A stretch of DNA of 64,000 nucleotides from Paludibacteraceae bacterium (GTDB lineage: Bacteria; Bacteroidota; Bacteroidia; Bacteroidales; Paludibacteraceae), in assembly GCA_017559505.1 (NCBI GenBank), contig JAFYSF010000009.1:1-64000 (forward strand). Direction: 5' to 3'. Shown here one piece after another: positions 62,665-64,000 of this stretch (its first letter is position 1; every line of letters begins with the position of its first letter). Made by a program: the position numbers and the translations under genes. Under the pieces are notes generated by a model that had not been told where the DNA came from, made no database searches, and worked only from the letters and a program-made list of their open reading frames with translations.

Positions 62665-64000
62665 ATGATAAAACGAAAAATAGATAGATTTATAGAGCAG
62701 TATTATGCAACAACGCATAATGCTCTATTAGTGACAGGAGCTCGTCAAATAGGTAAAACTTATTCGATTCGTAAATTCGGCGAGCAGTTTGAATCTTTTA
62801 TTGAAATCAACTTTGTGGATATGCCAGATGCAGTAGGTATATTTAAGGGAGCAAAAGGAGTGAAAGATTTATTATTGCGATTGTCATCGTATGTAACAAA
62901 ACCATTGATTAAGGGAAAAACTTTAGTTTTTTTTGATGAGGTTCAGTTGTGTCCAGAGATTGTGACAGCAATGAAATTTCTTGTTGATGAAGGATCTTAT
63001 CGTTATATTCTTAGTGGTTCGTTGTTGGGGGTGGAATTAAAAGATTTGCGTTCAGAGCCAGTGGGTTATATGGGGGTTAAGGATATGTATCCGCTTGATT
63101 TCGAAGAGTTCATAGGTGCAGTAGGGGTTTCTCGTCAAGTTGTTGACTCGTTGCATAAGGCATGGGATGATAGGGTTAGTGTTGATGATGTGGTGCATAA
63201 TAAAATGATGGAGTTGTTTCGTTTGTATCTTGTTGTTGGTGGCATGCCAGCGGCGGTGGAGGCTTATTTGCAAACGAATAATTTACAAAAAGTGCTTGCT
63301 ATTCAACAAGATATAATACGTTTGTATAAGCGAGATATCGCACAATATGACCGAACCAATAAATTGTATATCGAAGAAATTTTTAGACTTATACCACCAG
63401 AATTAAATGCAAAGAACAAGCGATTTATATTGAAAAGTTTGAATGAGAAAGCTCGATTTGATAAGTATGAGAATAGTTTTTTGTGGTTGAAAAATGCAGG
63501 AGTAGCACTTCCAGTTTATAATGTAGAAGAGCCCAAGATGCCATTGTTGTTGTCGCGGTCGCGTAATTTGTTTAAACTTTTTCAGAGTGATGTGGGGTTG
63601 TTGGCTGCACAATATGCAGAAGGACTACAGTTGCGTATAATAAGTGGTGATAGTGCCATAAATTATGGTTCGGTTTATGAGAACGCAGTGGCGCAAGAGT
63701 TGTTGGCTCATGGGATAGAGTTGTATTATTATAACAACAAAAAGCGAGGTGAATTAGATTTTGTAGTTGAGTATGGAGGGCGAATTTTGCCAATAGAGGT
63801 TAAATCGGGTAAGGATTATGAAGTGCATCGAGCACTATCTAATATTATGGATTGTGGCGAATATGATTTGCCAGAAGCGATAGTTTTGTGTAATGATAAT
63901 TTACGAAAAGTTGATCGTGTGACATATGCGCCAGTTTATATGATTATGTTTATAGAGCGAAGTGCAGAAGCACCTGTTTATTATAAAGTTGATTTATCGG
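62665..64000 (+). CDS. AAA ATPase with DUF4143 domain (3' end outside window)
   Basis: The frame is open to the window edge: 445 codons from ATG 62665. Residues 25-32, GARQIGKT, are Walker A; LVFFDEVQ (about 88-95) is Walker B; YILSGSLLGVELK is sensor 1 with SGSLLG. This is the AAA_14 plus DUF4143 layout found widely in Bacteroidota. Near the end, RGELDFVVEYGG and ILPIEVKSGK form a PD-(D/E)xK-like nuclease core, with Asp, Glu and Lys in the expected order. These proteins are often variable and may act in DNA interactions or defence, but no function is proven. Few residues are missing if the length is usual. Confidence 0.88.
   Translation, partial: MIKRKIDRFIEQYYATTHNALLVTGARQIGKTYSIRKFGEQFESFIEINFVDMPDAVGIFKGAKGVKDLLLRLSSYVTKPLIKGKTLVFFDEVQLCPEIVTAMKFLVDEGSYRYILSGSLLGVELKDLRSEPVGYMGVKDMYPLDFEEFIGAVGVSRQVVDSLHKAWDDRVSVDDVVHNKMMELFRLYLVVGGMPAAVEAYLQTNNLQKVLAIQQDIIRLYKRDIAQYDRTNKLYIEEIFRLIPPELNAKNKRFILKSLNEKARFDKYENSFLWLKNAGVALPVYNVEEPKMPLLLSRSRNLFKLFQSDVGLLAAQYAEGLQLRIISGDSAINYGSVYENAVAQELLAHGIELYYYNNKKRGELDFVVEYGGRILPIEVKSGKDYEVHRALSNIMDCGEYDLPEAIVLCNDNLRKVDRVTYAPVYMIMFIERSAEAPVYYKVDLS

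Noticed and set aside
62464..62718. Minus-strand 84-codon frame with LFFTLFQ repeats
   Set aside because: It arises from the 33-bp repeats and the start of the ATPase gene read backwards; no promoter or homology signal.

Overview
The window reads as chromosomal DNA of a low-GC member of the Bacteroidota, most likely order Bacteroidales. Three things point there. Many promoters fit the Bacteroidota pattern of TTG/TTTG, about 20 bp, then TAnnTTTG. Several very large secreted proteins end in a type IX secretion (Por) sorting domain. The housekeeping genes and lipoproteins also look like that phylum. No rRNA, tRNA or CRISPR array was recognised, and the genus cannot be told from sequence alone.

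Layout. 1-1620 (-): 5' part of a secreted protein with near-identical 84-residue repeats, cut by the window edge. 2019-4799 (-): dihydrolipoamide dehydrogenase, a four-helix-bundle protein and an M23/LysM peptidase. 5102-23842 (+): a surface block of two paralogous modular proteins of about 1,080 aa, an OmpA-family protein and a 3,472-aa giant of alternating jelly-roll-like and fibronectin-III-like modules. 23997-24494: a Cys-rich small exported protein. 24572-28404 (-): hpt, adk, obgE and ychF in transcription order. 29329-36162: topA (+), then prmC-recX, dnaN and gyrB (-). 36485-43782 (+): a two-gene chromate transporter, tcdA, a LolD-like ATPase, an acyltransferase and two POT peptide transporters. 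43944-45846 (+): two related lipoproteins. 45915-55139: tsaE (-), then (+) a secreted protein, a radical SAM protein, a glycosyltransferase, cysS, another lipoprotein, mazG and an EF-hand membrane protein. 55189-59481 (-): a TPR protein, acyl-CoA synthetase, a HAD phosphatase and a SpoU methyltransferase. 59552-60511 (+): a small unknown and ferritin. 61007-62259 (-): an HTH-Fic protein and a small HTH-like protein with palindromic operators. 62665-end (+): an AAA/DUF4143 ATPase cut by the window edge.

The most unusual content lies between and inside genes. There are two families of small elements with terminal inverted repeats and no coding capacity: one at 27009-27212 and 28613-28835, the other at 60606-61010 with a partial copy at 28871-29076. 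Shorter hairpins appear to be nested in them. An 11-bp tandem repeat with a shared flank occurs at three loci. 7-bp tandem repeats of several different sequences sit in most intergenic gaps and also run into coding sequence. A palindromic intergenic element has been absorbed in frame, twice, by the glycosyltransferase gene, adding a 25-residue repeat. On the regulatory side, the clearest signals are a pair of face-to-face promoters at 59499-59533 and two TTGCCG-N4-CGGCAA operators at the HTH-Fic gene, one of which fills the promoter spacer.
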